From: CBDCVN01 sp965223585
GTDB lineage: Bacteria > Deinococcota > Deinococci > Deinococcales > Trueperaceae
Reading direction: 5' to 3'
Assembly: GCA_965223585.1 (NCBI GenBank)
Contig: CBDCWW010000024.1
Coordinates: forward strand, 248,001-312,000
DNA: 64,000 bases
Under the pieces are notes generated by a model. It worked only from the letters and a program-made list of their open reading frames with translations. It was not told the origin of the DNA and ran no database searches. Below are positions 34,503 through 43,607 of this stretch, piece after piece. Within the stretch, counting starts at the first letter, position 1; every line of letters starts with the position of its first letter. The position numbers and the translations under genes were made by a program.

Positions 34503-34889
34503 ATGTCCTCTAAAACAGAATATGACTCCTCATGGGATAAAGATAATCATAAATTATGGGATAAAAAGTATAAGGAATGGAAAGAAAGGGAATCTGAGGG
34601 GAAATGGCAAGATTGGCTCGAGCAAAATTTATCTTTTCCATTTGAGGTAAAAAGAGTTGAGGACTTAAGCAGTAATCCTTTTAAAGAAAAAGATGAGCCA
34701 TTTGATGTTGGACACATTATGAAACTTATCGCTATAGATTGTGATGAGGATCACTATGGCATAATTGTGAAAGTAAGAGAAGGTCGTAAAACGGCCTATC
34801 TTCCTCTTTGTGATCTTGAAGTAACTTCAAAAGACGATCCCAATTTTTGGCCTGTAAGGAAATATGTAGTTTGGTTTGCTAATAGGTGA
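34503..34889 (+). CDS. CcbP-like calcium-binding protein
   Basis: 128 aa from the ATG at 34503 (a GTG at 34470 is possible). WLEQNLSFPFEVKRVEDL, HYGIIVKVREGRKTAYLPLC, DLEV and the ending YVVWFANR match the CcbP-type family first known from cyanobacteria, in which acidic surface residues bind calcium. The acidic stretch IDCDEDHYG fits. Single gene; role here unknown. Confidence 0.75.
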   Translation: MSSKTEYDSSWDKDNHKLWDKKYKEWKERESEGKWQDWLEQNLSFPFEVKRVEDLSSNPFKEKDEPFDVGHIMKLIAIDCDEDHYGIIVKVREGRKTAYLPLCDLEVTSKDDPNFWPVRKYVVWFANR

Positions 34890-34994
34890 AAGAAATAGCC
34901 TTCTAAGACTTCTCAAAAGCACTGAGTTAGAATTAGGTTCTTTAGCTGAAATGTAAGTTATCAAAAACACATTTAACTAGGAGAAACTACAACT

Positions 34995-36953
34995 ATGAAA
35001 CGTATAATACTTTGTTTACTGTTATTAACAGGTTTAGCACTTACTAATTCTCAGACCTACGTAGAACTCATTTTAGATGCGTCAGGTAGCATGTGGAATA
35101 GGATTGAAGATGGTAGATACCGTATTGTGGCAGCAAAAGATGTGCTTACGCAATTTATTGGTGGTTTACCTGACGGCGATTTAAATGTTGGGTTAAGGGT
35201 CTACGGTTCGCAATTAGAAGCTATAGAGGAAGGTGCTTGTGAAGATAGTAAACTTTTTGTGCCCTTAAGTGGTGTAGATAAAGCATCTTTGAGCAAAACA
35301 GTTCAAGAGGCTGACGCAATAGGTGCTACCCCTATCGCTTTCTCACTATTAGCTGCTGCAGATGATTTCCCAACAGATGCACAGCATCGCCTTATAATTC
35401 TTGTTACTGATGGTGAGGAGTCCTGTGGAGGTGACTTACAAGCTGTGGCTGAAGATTTGCGTAATCGTGGTTTTGAGATTGATATTCGTATTATTGGTTT
35501 TGATTTAAATGATGAAGCTATTAAAAGCTTTGAAGGTGTGGGTACTTTTGAAAATGCTGAGAACGCTGAAGAATTAGCTCGAGCACTAGACACAGCTGTT
35601 GAAGACATTGTTGAAGAATCCATATCTGAAAATAATTGTGATGCTTCTGCTACTCTTATGTTACCTGAAAGTGTTGAAGCAAGTTATACTTTCAACCTTC
35701 CCTTTGAAGGTCCTGAAGGTATTATTAGTCTTCATCCAGTTGATGGTGATGAGTACAGTGCATTGCAAACCGCTTATACTGAGGCAGCTAATCCTGCCAA
35801 ACTACTTGCTCCTACCGAGGCAGGCGAATACGAACTACGCTATACTGTAACAGCAGGAAATTGTGTAATTGCTACAGCAAACCTTATGGTTACTGAAGTA
35901 GAAGCTAGCATCACAGTGCCTGAAACTATAGAAGCTGGCTTTGAGTTTGAGGTACCTTACTCTGGTCCAGAAGGAATTATTGCTCTATTCTTACCAGAAA
36001 ATACGAATAATAGTCATGGCTATAATGAAATTGGTTATCACTTCACAGATTGGGGTAATCCTGCTAAGCTTACAGCACCTACAGAAACTGGTGTTTACGA
36101 AGTTCGTTACTTAGATGACAATAAAGGCGTACTTACCTTAGTACAAATTGAGGTAACAGCTAGTACAGCTAGTATTACAGTACCTGAAACTGTAGAAGCT
36201 GGTTTTGAGTTTGAGGTGCCTTACTCTGGCCCAGAAGGAATTATTGCTCTATTCTTACCAGAAAATACGAATAATAGTCATGGCTATAATGAAATTGGTT
36301 ATCACTTTACTGATTGGGGTAATCCTGCTAAGCTTACAGCACCTACAGAAACTGGTATTTACGAAGTTCGTTACTTAGATGACAATAAAGGCGTGCTTGC
36401 TTTAGCACAAATTGAGGTAACAGCTAGTACAGCTAGTATTACAATACCTGAAACTGTAGAAGCTGGCTATAAGTTTGAGATTCCTTACTCTGGTCCAGAA
36501 GGGATAATTGCCTTATTCCTACCAGATAATACAAATAATCGAGATTATAATAAAATTGGCTATCACTTCACTGATTGGGGTAATCCAGCTAAGATCACTG
36601 CACCTACAGAATCGGGGACTTACGAGGTTCGTTATTTAGATAAAAACCAAGGTGCAATTGCTTCAGGACAAATTGAGGTAACTACTAGTACAGCTAGCAT
36701 TACAATACCTGAAACTATAGGAGTTGAACTTGAGTTTGAGATACCTTACTCTGGTCCAGAAGGGATAATTGCCTTATTCTTACCAGATAATACAAATAAT
36801 CGGGAGTATAATAAAATTGATTACCACTTCACTGATTGGGGTAATCCTGCCAAGCTCAATGCACCTATAGAGCCGGGCGTTTATGAGGTTCGTTACTTAG
36901 ATAAAAATCAAGGTACACTTACTTTAAAGCAAATTGAAGTTACTGCACCTTGA
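34995..36953 (+). CDS. Secreted VWA protein with tandem Ig-like repeats
   Basis: 652 aa. Signal peptide (MKRIILCLLLLTGLALTNSQ), then a VWA domain (about 20-205) with an intact MIDAS LILDASGSMW and LVTDGEESCGG. After one diverged copy come four ~88-residue repeats (TVPETVEAGFEFEVPYSGPE, ALFLPENTNN, GYHFTDWGNPAKL, YEVRYLDDN). Repeats 2 and 3 are nearly identical in DNA, so the count may vary. AGGAG precedes the ATG. Likely periplasmic or surface. Confidence 0.88.
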   Translation: MKRIILCLLLLTGLALTNSQTYVELILDASGSMWNRIEDGRYRIVAAKDVLTQFIGGLPDGDLNVGLRVYGSQLEAIEEGACEDSKLFVPLSGVDKASLSKTVQEADAIGATPIAFSLLAAADDFPTDAQHRLIILVTDGEESCGGDLQAVAEDLRNRGFEIDIRIIGFDLNDEAIKSFEGVGTFENAENAEELARALDTAVEDIVEESISENNCDASATLMLPESVEASYTFNLPFEGPEGIISLHPVDGDEYSALQTAYTEAANPAKLLAPTEAGEYELRYTVTAGNCVIATANLMVTEVEASITVPETIEAGFEFEVPYSGPEGIIALFLPENTNNSHGYNEIGYHFTDWGNPAKLTAPTETGVYEVRYLDDNKGVLTLVQIEVTASTASITVPETVEAGFEFEVPYSGPEGIIALFLPENTNNSHGYNEIGYHFTDWGNPAKLTAPTETGIYEVRYLDDNKGVLALAQIEVTASTASITIPETVEAGYKFEIPYSGPEGIIALFLPDNTNNRDYNKIGYHFTDWGNPAKITAPTESGTYEVRYLDKNQGAIASGQIEVTTSTASITIPETIGVELEFEIPYSGPEGIIALFLPDNTNNREYNKIDYHFTDWGNPAKLNAPIEPGVYEVRYLDKNQGTLTLKQIEVTAP

Positions 36954-37046
36954 TAGAAAATAGATAATCAATAACATAGTGAATAAAGTTATCTTCCAAG
37001 AAACCTCGGAGGTTTGGGCGAGCCAAGATGTTTTTGGCACACTATC

Positions 37047-38033
37047 ATGGAAATTGTATTAGGTATTGACACCTCCTGTGATGATACTGGCATTGGCATT
37101 GTCAAAAATGGCAAGGTACTTGCTAACCTAGTAGCATCACAGACTCTTTTACATGCTCCTTATGGTGGTGTTATTCCTGAGAAAGCTAGTCGTGAACATC
37201 TTACTGTTATTGACCGTTTACTCGAGCAAACCCTAAAAAAAGCCAAAATAACCCTAAACGATTTAACAGCTATATCTGCCACCTACGGCCCGGGTTTAGT
37301 AGGGGCTTTATTAGTAGGTCTTAACTACGCTAAAGCTTTGGCTTGGGCTAAGGACTTACCCTTCATAGCCATCCACCACCTAGAGGGTCATATAGCTTCT
37401 TGTATGCTAGAAAAAGATGTAAGCCCTCCCTTTTTATGTCTTATTGCTTCTGGGGGACACACCAGCCTTTTTAAAGTTGAAACTTGGGGCAACTACCATG
37501 AGCTTGGTAAAACTCTTGATGACGCAGCAGGTGAAGCTTTCGATAAAGTAGCTAGACTCTTAGGTTTAGGCTATCCCGGTGGGCCACCTTTAAGTAAACT
37601 AGCTGAAAAAGGTAACCCCAAAGCTTTTCCTTTTACTATTCCTTTAAAGCAACAACAAGGCTTTGATTTTTCTTTTAGTGGTTTAAAAACAGCAGTAGCC
37701 ACCTTGGTAAGAGAGCAGCCCGAAGCAAATAAGGCTGATATTGCTGCTAGTTTTGAGAACACTATTGTAGAAAGTTTAGCTCGAGTAAGTCTAAAAGCCG
37801 CTAAAAAAACAGGTTATGAGACACTGATTATTGCAGGAGGGGTGGCAGCTAATAAGCGGTTGCGTGAGCGTTTTGCTCGAGTAGACTTAAAAGTATTTTT
37901 CCCTCCTTTAGAGTTAGCTACAGATAATGGCACTATGATAGCGCTAGCAGCTTATGAACATCTTAAAGCAGGCACAATTACTAAAAATTCTTGGGAAATT
38001 GATGCTGCTCCTTATCTCCCCCTTAATAATTAA
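37047..38033 (+). CDS. tsaD: tRNA threonylcarbamoyladenosine transferase TsaD
   Basis: 328 aa from the ATG at 37047; the upstream GTG/ATG extension from 37014 does not match the family. IVLGIDTSCDDTGIGIV, YGGVIPEKASREHL, IAIHHLEGHIAS (metal-binding His pair), IASGGHTSLF and LIIAGGVAANKRLRERF are all present. Completes t6A37 modification of tRNAs with TsaB/C/E, none of which is here. Convergent with the V-ATPase cluster. Confidence 0.95.
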   Translation: MEIVLGIDTSCDDTGIGIVKNGKVLANLVASQTLLHAPYGGVIPEKASREHLTVIDRLLEQTLKKAKITLNDLTAISATYGPGLVGALLVGLNYAKALAWAKDLPFIAIHHLEGHIASCMLEKDVSPPFLCLIASGGHTSLFKVETWGNYHELGKTLDDAAGEAFDKVARLLGLGYPGGPPLSKLAEKGNPKAFPFTIPLKQQQGFDFSFSGLKTAVATLVREQPEANKADIAASFENTIVESLARVSLKAAKKTGYETLIIAGGVAANKRLRERFARVDLKVFFPPLELATDNGTMIALAAYEHLKAGTITKNSWEIDAAPYLPLNN

Positions 38034-38104
38034 CTCCTCTACACACCAAGGTGTTACCCTGAAAGAGAAACTTATGAGAAGAAAGGAAAGTTTGAAACCT
38101 ATCT

Positions 38105-38437
38105 TTACTCGAGCTTAATATCAAACCCAATAGCACTACGTACCAAAGCTTTCATATACTCTGCAGCATCATCGCTACCTTCTTCTTCAAAAGCAACTCC
38201 AAGGCTTGGCATAGAAAGTAGTACTGGCAAGGTGCGCCCACGCATTATACGCTCTGTAGCTTTATTAGGGTCAGCAATTAACCCTTCATCCACTACCACA
38301 AGTCCATACTCATCACTTTCAATGATACCTTCTAAAGTTTTTTGAGCATTATCAGGATTAGCTTCATGAACCGCTACCCCTGCTAGACGAAACCCTGTAG
38401 CAGTTTCACTATCAGTAAGCATTAGCATTTTAGACAT
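38105..38437 (-). CDS. V/A-type ATPase subunit F
   Basis: 110 aa: MLTDSETATGFRLAGVAVHE and YGLVVVDEGLIAD are typical of subunit F, the regulatory part of the central stalk. It overlaps subunit C by 8 nt. It is the last gene of the cluster on this strand; the catalytic A and B and the stalk D subunits that usually follow are missing here. Confidence 0.93.
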   Translation of the reverse strand: MSKMLMLTDSETATGFRLAGVAVHEANPDNAQKTLEGIIESDEYGLVVVDEGLIADPNKATERIMRGRTLPVLLSMPSLGVAFEEEGSDDAAEYMKALVRSAIGFDIKLE

Positions 38438-39440
38438 GGCCTATCTCCTTGGCTAAAGTGGCTTGGGACACATTATAATATTTCCCTCTAGCTAATAAGC
38501 GGATTTTGGCACTCTCAGTTTCTTTAGCATGTAAGTAGCTTGCAGTAAGCCCTATATTAAGAGAATCAGAGGCTAGGTTCTCAGCTCGAGCTTTAAGCAC
38601 ATTTTGTATTACTGTTTCAGCTTCACTTAAATTGGCTGTTTCGATAGCAGCAGCAAAACTAGTGCCCGATAAAACTTGTAGTGCATTTGCTGAGGTTTCA
38701 CCTGCAATTGCTTCAAAAGCTTGGCGATTTATTTCGCTGCCGCCTTTAATAAAAATATCATCAGTAGTTGTTTGTCCCTGCAAGCTTAAAGCGCTACGTA
38801 AGTTAGTAGCGTCTACTTCACTTTGAATATAACGTTTAAACTTTTGGGGCGGATTTAGAGTTTTTAATGACTTAAGCAAAATGCGGTAATACTCACGGTC
38901 TAGGGTTAGCTCGAGCCCCTGCAAATCTCCATCACTAGCATACTTTGCCTGAGCTTTGGCAAAGGCGCTTCTAAGCGGTGTGGGAGTGCTGGCTAAAGCT
39001 TGAGCTACTCCAGCCATATCTGTAGCTGCCGCTACTAACGATAAAACAGCAGGCTTAAGCTCCCCAGCTGGCAAGAGTTGGGCTTCAATTTCTTCTTGGC
39101 TGCGACCAGCATGTTTGGCCCTAGCAATAGTTTTTATGTTGTTTAAGTCATAACGCATTAATAGTAAAGCTATTAGCTTACCTGCTTTACCATCAGAAAA
39201 ATTTAATATGCTGCGTGTAATGCGGTAAAAGTTGCGACCCACCGCTTCATCTATAGCTTTTAAGCCAGAAAAGCGGGTCTGAGCTTCTTCTAAGTCCTGC
39301 TGATAAAAGCCTTGAGCTAATACATTACTAAAGGCTTTAAAGTCATTGGCATTTAAAGCCTCATTAAAAAAGTTAGAATCTAAAAGTTTGGACTTTAAAC
39401 CGCGTATTCTAGCATTGATATAAGCAAAATCCTTGGGCAT
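38430..39440 (-). CDS. V/A-type ATPase subunit C (Vo socket)
   Basis: 336 aa, all-helical, starting MPKDFAYINARIRGLKSKLL. The family (AtpC/Vma6) joins the central stalk to the c-ring. Homologous features include LLMRYDLNNIKTIARAKHAG and LKSLKTLNPPQKFKRYIQSE. Eight bases separate it from subunit E. Confidence 0.92.
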   Translation of the reverse strand: MPKDFAYINARIRGLKSKLLDSNFFNEALNANDFKAFSNVLAQGFYQQDLEEAQTRFSGLKAIDEAVGRNFYRITRSILNFSDGKAGKLIALLLMRYDLNNIKTIARAKHAGRSQEEIEAQLLPAGELKPAVLSLVAAATDMAGVAQALASTPTPLRSAFAKAQAKYASDGDLQGLELTLDREYYRILLKSLKTLNPPQKFKRYIQSEVDATNLRSALSLQGQTTTDDIFIKGGSEINRQAFEAIAGETSANALQVLSGTSFAAAIETANLSEAETVIQNVLKARAENLASDSLNIGLTASYLHAKETESAKIRLLARGKYYNVSQATLAKEIGHV

Positions 39441-39448
39441 ATTAAGCC

Positions 39449-40006
39449 TTAATGAAAAAGGGTGCGAAAAACTTCTGAGGATAACTCTTCACGCAAGTTA
39501 GCAAGCCTCGCAGGTAAGCTATTTTCAACTGTGGAACTCATGCCTTTACCTTGCAACTTTACACCTGCAAAAACAGACTTATCTGTTTTAACTTGAAGGT
39601 CTTCAAGTTCAATAAGTTCCTCATCTGCAGGATTAATAAAGACAGTTGACACCTCACCTACAACTTTCTTGGCTTCTTGAAAAAGTTTGTTCAAAATTAC
39701 TTGATATTTGTCTCTATCTTTAACAAGTTCCTGAATATTTTTTTCTACTTGAGCAAAGACCTTTTGTACAGCCTCATTTTGAGTGCGCAGCTTAAGCGCA
39801 GAGGCTTCAAGCTGAGCTGCACTTTTAACCCGTAAAACCTCGGCTTCATGCTGTTTAGTTAGCACAGGCTCAGTGCGTGAAATGAGTGCTTTTGCTTCCT
39901 CGGTGGCTTTAGCCACAATTTCTGAGGCTTTAGCTTTGGCCTCAGAAATAATAGCTTCTTTTTCTACACTTGCTTCGCGCTCGAGCAAAGCAGCAAGGTC
40001 AGCCAT
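39449..40006 (-). CDS. V/A-type ATPase subunit E (peripheral stalk)
   Basis: 185 aa. An N-terminal helix rich in Ala/Glu/Lys (EREASVEKEAIISEAKAKAS) forms the stalk coiled coil with subunit G. The C-terminal globular part ends LREELSSEVFRTLFH, as in Thermus E. Two bases after the K gene. Confidence 0.92.
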   Translation of the reverse strand: MADLAALLEREASVEKEAIISEAKAKASEIVAKATEEAKALISRTEPVLTKQHEAEVLRVKSAAQLEASALKLRTQNEAVQKVFAQVEKNIQELVKDRDKYQVILNKLFQEAKKVVGEVSTVFINPADEELIELEDLQVKTDKSVFAGVKLQGKGMSSTVENSLPARLANLREELSSEVFRTLFH

Positions 40007-40008
40007 AG

Positions 40009-40335
40009 TTAGCCGCCAATTTTGCCGTTTAAGAAAAAGGCAATTACAAAGCCAAAGATGATAAGAGTTTCAGGAATAACCAAGTAAATCAAAATCTGAC
40101 CAAAAGCTTCAGGTCTTTCAGCTAGTGTGCCTGCACCAGCACTACCAATGCCGCCTTGGGCAATACCTACGCCTATAGCAGCTAGGCCAATAGCTAAACC
40201 TGCGCCTACACCAAGTAAACCTGCGCCTATACCACTTGCACCACTGGCAGCTTGCTCTGCCTCTTCGGCTAAACCAAAACTAAGTAAAAGGGCATAAACA
40301 CCAACAAAGATAAGAGTACTAATTAATATTTTCAT
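40009..40335 (-). CDS. V/A-type ATPase proteolipid subunit K (c-ring)
   Basis: 108 aa with a leader-like first helix (MKILISTLIFVGVYALLLSF) and then two membrane helices. The ion-binding Glu lies in LVIPETLIIFGF, and the first helix contains GIAQGGIGSAGAG. The arrangement, including the removable leader and the PETL-IFG motif, follows the two-helix Thermus subunit. Overlaps subunit I by one base. Confidence 0.94.
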   Translation of the reverse strand: MKILISTLIFVGVYALLLSFGLAEEAEQAASGASGIGAGLLGVGAGLAIGLAAIGVGIAQGGIGSAGAGTLAERPEAFGQILIYLVIPETLIIFGFVIAFFLNGKIGG

Positions 40336-42305
40336 TATTTGCCTCCTAAAAGATTAAAGGGTTGATAAGGACGACCATTCTCGTCGTAGAAACCAAATTT
40401 AGTAAAGAATTCAACATAGTGCAAACGTAAAGGTTGCAAAGTGTGACCAATAATAGTAAGTATTAAGGTTATCATGTGCACAGAAAGCCCTACAAGAATA
40501 CCTATTACAGGACCAATTATTGGCAAGCTGCTATTGATAGCAAATCCCAAATCAGTAGCTAAGTTAGCTACCAGAGCAGCAGAGAGACCAACTGCAAAAA
40601 GCCTTAGGTAACTAAGAATATTACCACCATTTGAAATAAGTTCTATAAGCATAAGCGGCATACGTGACATAAAAACAGCAAAGATAAAAATGGCCAAGCC
40701 AGCTATAACTATAGTTTGTACAGCTGCATTAAGCCCATCTTGCAAAAAAGCAGTAGCAAAAATAACCAAGGCCAAAAGACCACTGAACATGCCAATACCT
40801 TCCCAAAAATGTTTTCTATCATGATGTTTATGACCATAGTAAGCTCGAATAGCCCAACCACCCAAGACCTGCAATATCCCAAAACCAAGAGAAAGCAGTA
40901 GCAAAGGTGTAAATTGCTCTACTCGAAAAAGTGCAATAGGTATAAAACCATTATCACTGTGCAGCGGCGTGTAGAAAATGGGTTTTGCTTGAGGCCAGTG
41001 CTCTAAAAAGTTACCAAAGAACTCACCATACAAAAATCCCCAGACAATCCCCCACATAGCACACCAGTTAATTACTGTGCCTATGGGCAATAGCGCTTCA
41101 GGTTTTATAGTAATACTTAAAGGTCCTAAGCTAAGCTTCTTGTTATCTTTACCTCTAGCACGTAAGGAAAAACCTATTAGCAAAAATAAAAGACTAAAAC
41201 CTATATCCCCTACTACCAAACCAAAGAAGAAAGGAAAGAAAACAGCTAATGTCCAGCTAGGATCAAAGCTGCCATATTTGGGCGGGGAGAAAAGGGAAAG
41301 GAGACCTTCAAAGGGCTTGATCCAGTTTGGATTCTCGAGCTTAACTGGTACATCCTTATCACTATGCTCATCAGCAGGGCGCACTTCCACAATGATGTCC
41401 TCGGGATACTGCTTCTCAAGGGTAGCTACTACTTTTGGGCTATTTTGACTGGGCAACCAACCTTGTAAAGCAAAACCATATTTAGTCTCACCTAGGTTAG
41501 TAAGCACTTCAAAACGCTTCTGCTGATTTTTAGCTATTTTTTCTACAGCTTGTAAAGCCTCAGACTTCTGGTTACTTATCTTGTCTAACTCATTATCGAT
41601 TATCGCTAAACGCTCAGGTATACTTTTTAAACGCTCTTCCATAATATGGACTGCTTTAGCAGTACCTTGTTCAGCATAGCTTTCAGGTAGAGCAAGAGCT
41701 GCATAACCAGAACTCCCTAGTAAACGAGTAAATTCCTGAGTGTCTTTCTTAAGCATAGTGGCTGTAACTAGCCACTCCTTACCGTAAGCCTTCTCAAAAA
41801 GAAGTGTCTCTGGCATTTCCTCTGCCACAACTGCTTTAAAAACTTGAACCGCTTCATAATCAGGTATTATAAAGGCTTTACCTACTAGATAATGACTATC
41901 ATCAAGGCGAGCTAAGTCTGCAGCAACTTGACGAAAAGGTGGTAAGTAAGTGTTTATGACTTCTAACTCGTCAAGCATAGTCTGCTTCTCAGCTACTAAA
42001 CGGTCAGCTTGCTTAGCAATGTCGTTAAGCTGTTTCTCTAAGCTGTCTATGTCTGTAGTTTCTAACTTAGCAGCAGGTACAAGGTCATCTATTTCTAAAG
42101 CATTAAGCAAGCCCTTACTTTTATTAGCAAGCTTATCCCAGCGCTCTTTAAGTAAAAGTTCGTCGCCTTGCAAGTTAAATTTACTAAGTGATTCAAACTC
42201 TATAGGCTCAACTTGTACAACACCAAGCTTTTGCAAGCTTGTTAGAGCCTCATTAACTTTGCCCTTCGACCCAACAAGGGTCAGCTTATCCATTTGAGCA
42301 ATCAT
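40335..42305 (-). CDS. V/A-type ATPase subunit I (a-subunit)
   Basis: 656 aa. The N-terminal cytoplasmic half has coiled coils that attach the stalks; from about residue 340 there are seven or eight TM helices. NGGNILSYLRLFAVGLSAAL contains the conserved Arg of the ion channel, and GHTLQPLRLHYVEFFTKFGF the C-terminal signature. Overlaps subunit G by 4 nt (ATGA). Confidence 0.95.
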   Translation of the reverse strand: MIAQMDKLTLVGSKGKVNEALTSLQKLGVVQVEPIEFESLSKFNLQGDELLLKERWDKLANKSKGLLNALEIDDLVPAAKLETTDIDSLEKQLNDIAKQADRLVAEKQTMLDELEVINTYLPPFRQVAADLARLDDSHYLVGKAFIIPDYEAVQVFKAVVAEEMPETLLFEKAYGKEWLVTATMLKKDTQEFTRLLGSSGYAALALPESYAEQGTAKAVHIMEERLKSIPERLAIIDNELDKISNQKSEALQAVEKIAKNQQKRFEVLTNLGETKYGFALQGWLPSQNSPKVVATLEKQYPEDIIVEVRPADEHSDKDVPVKLENPNWIKPFEGLLSLFSPPKYGSFDPSWTLAVFFPFFFGLVVGDIGFSLLFLLIGFSLRARGKDNKKLSLGPLSITIKPEALLPIGTVINWCAMWGIVWGFLYGEFFGNFLEHWPQAKPIFYTPLHSDNGFIPIALFRVEQFTPLLLLSLGFGILQVLGGWAIRAYYGHKHHDRKHFWEGIGMFSGLLALVIFATAFLQDGLNAAVQTIVIAGLAIFIFAVFMSRMPLMLIELISNGGNILSYLRLFAVGLSAALVANLATDLGFAINSSLPIIGPVIGILVGLSVHMITLILTIIGHTLQPLRLHYVEFFTKFGFYDENGRPYQPFNLLGGK

Positions 42306-42622
42306 TCTGTAATGCGTTCCATGACCAGTTCAACAGCTGCTTGTAAGCGACTTTCAGCTTTAGCAGTAAGTTCAGCAGCCTCTTCTTCAGCAAGATTCAA
42401 AATATCAGTGCGCAATTCATCACTAGATGTTTTAGTTTTTTCAGCAAAATTAGTACTTAGCTTTTCAACCTCGAGCTTAGCATCAGCCAAAGCAGCTTCT
42501 GCTTCTGATTGGGCCTTTTGAAGCACTTCTTCTGCTCCCACTTTACTTGTTTGAAGCTCAGCTATAAGATCTTGCTCTTTATCTAAAAGTTCCTGTAAGA
42601 GCTTTTCGCTTTGAGTGTTCAA
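42302..42622 (-). CDS. V/A-type ATPase subunit G/H (peripheral stalk)
   Basis: 106 aa, almost entirely coiled coil (ELLDKEQDLIAELQTSKVGA, AEEEAAELTAKAESRLQAAV). The first gene of the G-I-K-E-C-F operon, as in Thermus. GGGAGGAGATTAGCTTG lies before the ATG. Pairs with subunit E. Confidence 0.88.
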   Translation of the reverse strand: MNTQSEKLLQELLDKEQDLIAELQTSKVGAEEVLQKAQSEAEAALADAKLEVEKLSTNFAEKTKTSSDELRTDILNLAEEEAAELTAKAESRLQAAVELVMERITE

Positions 42623-43078
42623 GCTAATCTCCTCCCTTGCACATAAGCATGCACCAATTTAAAGTGCAAGAACAGTGAATAAATGTTAATGTTTTGATAA
42701 GCATTTTGTAAAAATAAATGTTTTGCCTAAAGACTCTATTCAAGTCTCTATAACTTAAAGAAGCATATCAACAGGGTTTTGATGTGTCAATAAGACAAAA
42801 GTAACTTCTTATAAGTCCCTGAAAAATCCTTTTTCAAACATATAAGCATAATCCCGTAAAACATAATCCTGCTTAAGAAGTAAAATATTGTTAATAATTT
42901 AGTGTATGAGTATTCACAATTTTTACCCTTACTATATTGCTAAAGGTAAAACAATCTCTAATTGCAGTAGGTCATTCATCAAAATTCTTACAAATATAAA
43001 TGCTTAATTGAACTAACTGGACAATAAGCATTACAGATACTATGGCCTGTAAGGTTAACAGCATGATTTGTTCCTTAA
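42623..43078. other. AT-rich intergenic region
   Basis: About 456 bp upstream of the V-ATPase operon and downstream of a small Cys-rich ORF. It must hold the operon promoter; TTGCAC, 17 bases, TTATGT on the minus strand near 42640-42670 is a weak candidate. I see no gene, RNA or repeat in the rest. Confidence 0.4.
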
Positions 43079-43279
43079 TCAGGAAGTAGAACAAGCAGGA
43101 CAAAGGCAAGCAAATGAGTCAATGGCAATTGAGGGTTTATTAACTCTTATGGTTTGCTCTTCCTTTCTCTGACCAGTTTGATTAAACGTTTTAAGACCTA
43201 TCTTGGACTTATTGGTTTCAGGCAATTCCCTATAGAACTTTTCTAAGTCAAGCATGGAAAATAAGACTGGGTTTGTCAT
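43079..43279 (-). CDS. Small peptide with Cys/Ser-rich C-terminus (RiPP-precursor-like)
   Basis: 66 aa from the ATG at 43279, which follows AAAAAGGAAACATT (longer starts at 43321 and 43351 are possible). A leader-like part (MTNPVLFSMLDLEKFYRELP) precedes a C-terminus SIAIDSFACLCPACSTS, with three Cys and several Ser/Thr. The shape suits a ribosomally made, modified peptide, yet no modification enzyme or transporter gene is nearby. It is preceded by the same upstream module as the lipoprotein family, so it is probably co-regulated with them. Confidence 0.5.
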   Translation of the reverse strand: MTNPVLFSMLDLEKFYRELPETNKSKIGLKTFNQTGQRKEEQTIRVNKPSIAIDSFACLCPACSTS

Positions 43280-43346
43280 AATGTTTCCTTTTTGGGCTAA
43301 GTTGATCTGTTCTTGATTCATGGTTTTATCCTTATCTTTTCTTGCA

Positions 43347-43422
43347 GTCACACCTTTAGTGGTGTGTTAAATAGAAGTTTAGGTCAAACTCTGTAAATTA
43401 TCAGGGAAGTTAGAGTAGTTTA
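43347..43422 (-). promoter_or_regulatory. Shared upstream module, copy 1
   Basis: Conserved ~75-bp block. Read on the plus strand: the hairpin CACACC-N6-GGTGTG, then TTTAGGTCAAA, CTGTAAATTATCAGG and AAGTTAGAGTAGTTT. Eight copies occur, each upstream of a minus-strand gene; this one precedes the Cys-rich peptide. Probably a promoter plus 5' UTR hairpin; the -35/-10 elements are not certain. Confidence 0.7.
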
Positions 43423-43482
43423 TTCTAGAGGTGAAAGTAACTTGCTGATTAATTTTTTAGATGATTCAAGAACTACACAAAA

Positions 43483-43513
43483 ATAAGCCAGAAGCTTTTA
43501 ACTTCTGGCTTAT
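43483..43513 (-). terminator. Terminator hairpin of lipoprotein L1
   Basis: ATAAGCCAGAAG pairs with CTTCTGGCTTAT; on the minus strand a TTTTTGTG tract follows. The same hairpin ends each unit of the family. Confidence 0.8.
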
Positions 43514-43544
43514 CTCACGGAGATTTTTAGTTGCTAAATGCTAT

Positions 43545-43607
43545 TTACTGATCTACACCTAGAATAGTTCCATCACTCTTATCGAGTTGTGCAACATAGG
43601 CGTCATA
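43545..43607 (-). pseudogene. Lipoprotein L1, C-terminal fragment
   Basis: Encodes AYVAQLDKSDGTILGVDQ with stop at 43545-43547, identical in sense to the ends of L2 and L3. Separated from the rest of L1 by the IS630 element at 43608-44827. Confidence 0.85.

Noticed and set aside
37001..37015. AAACCTC-G-GAGGTTT before tsaD as a terminator
   Set aside because: The symmetric centre leaves too short a loop for a full stem and no T-run follows on the plus strand; not called.
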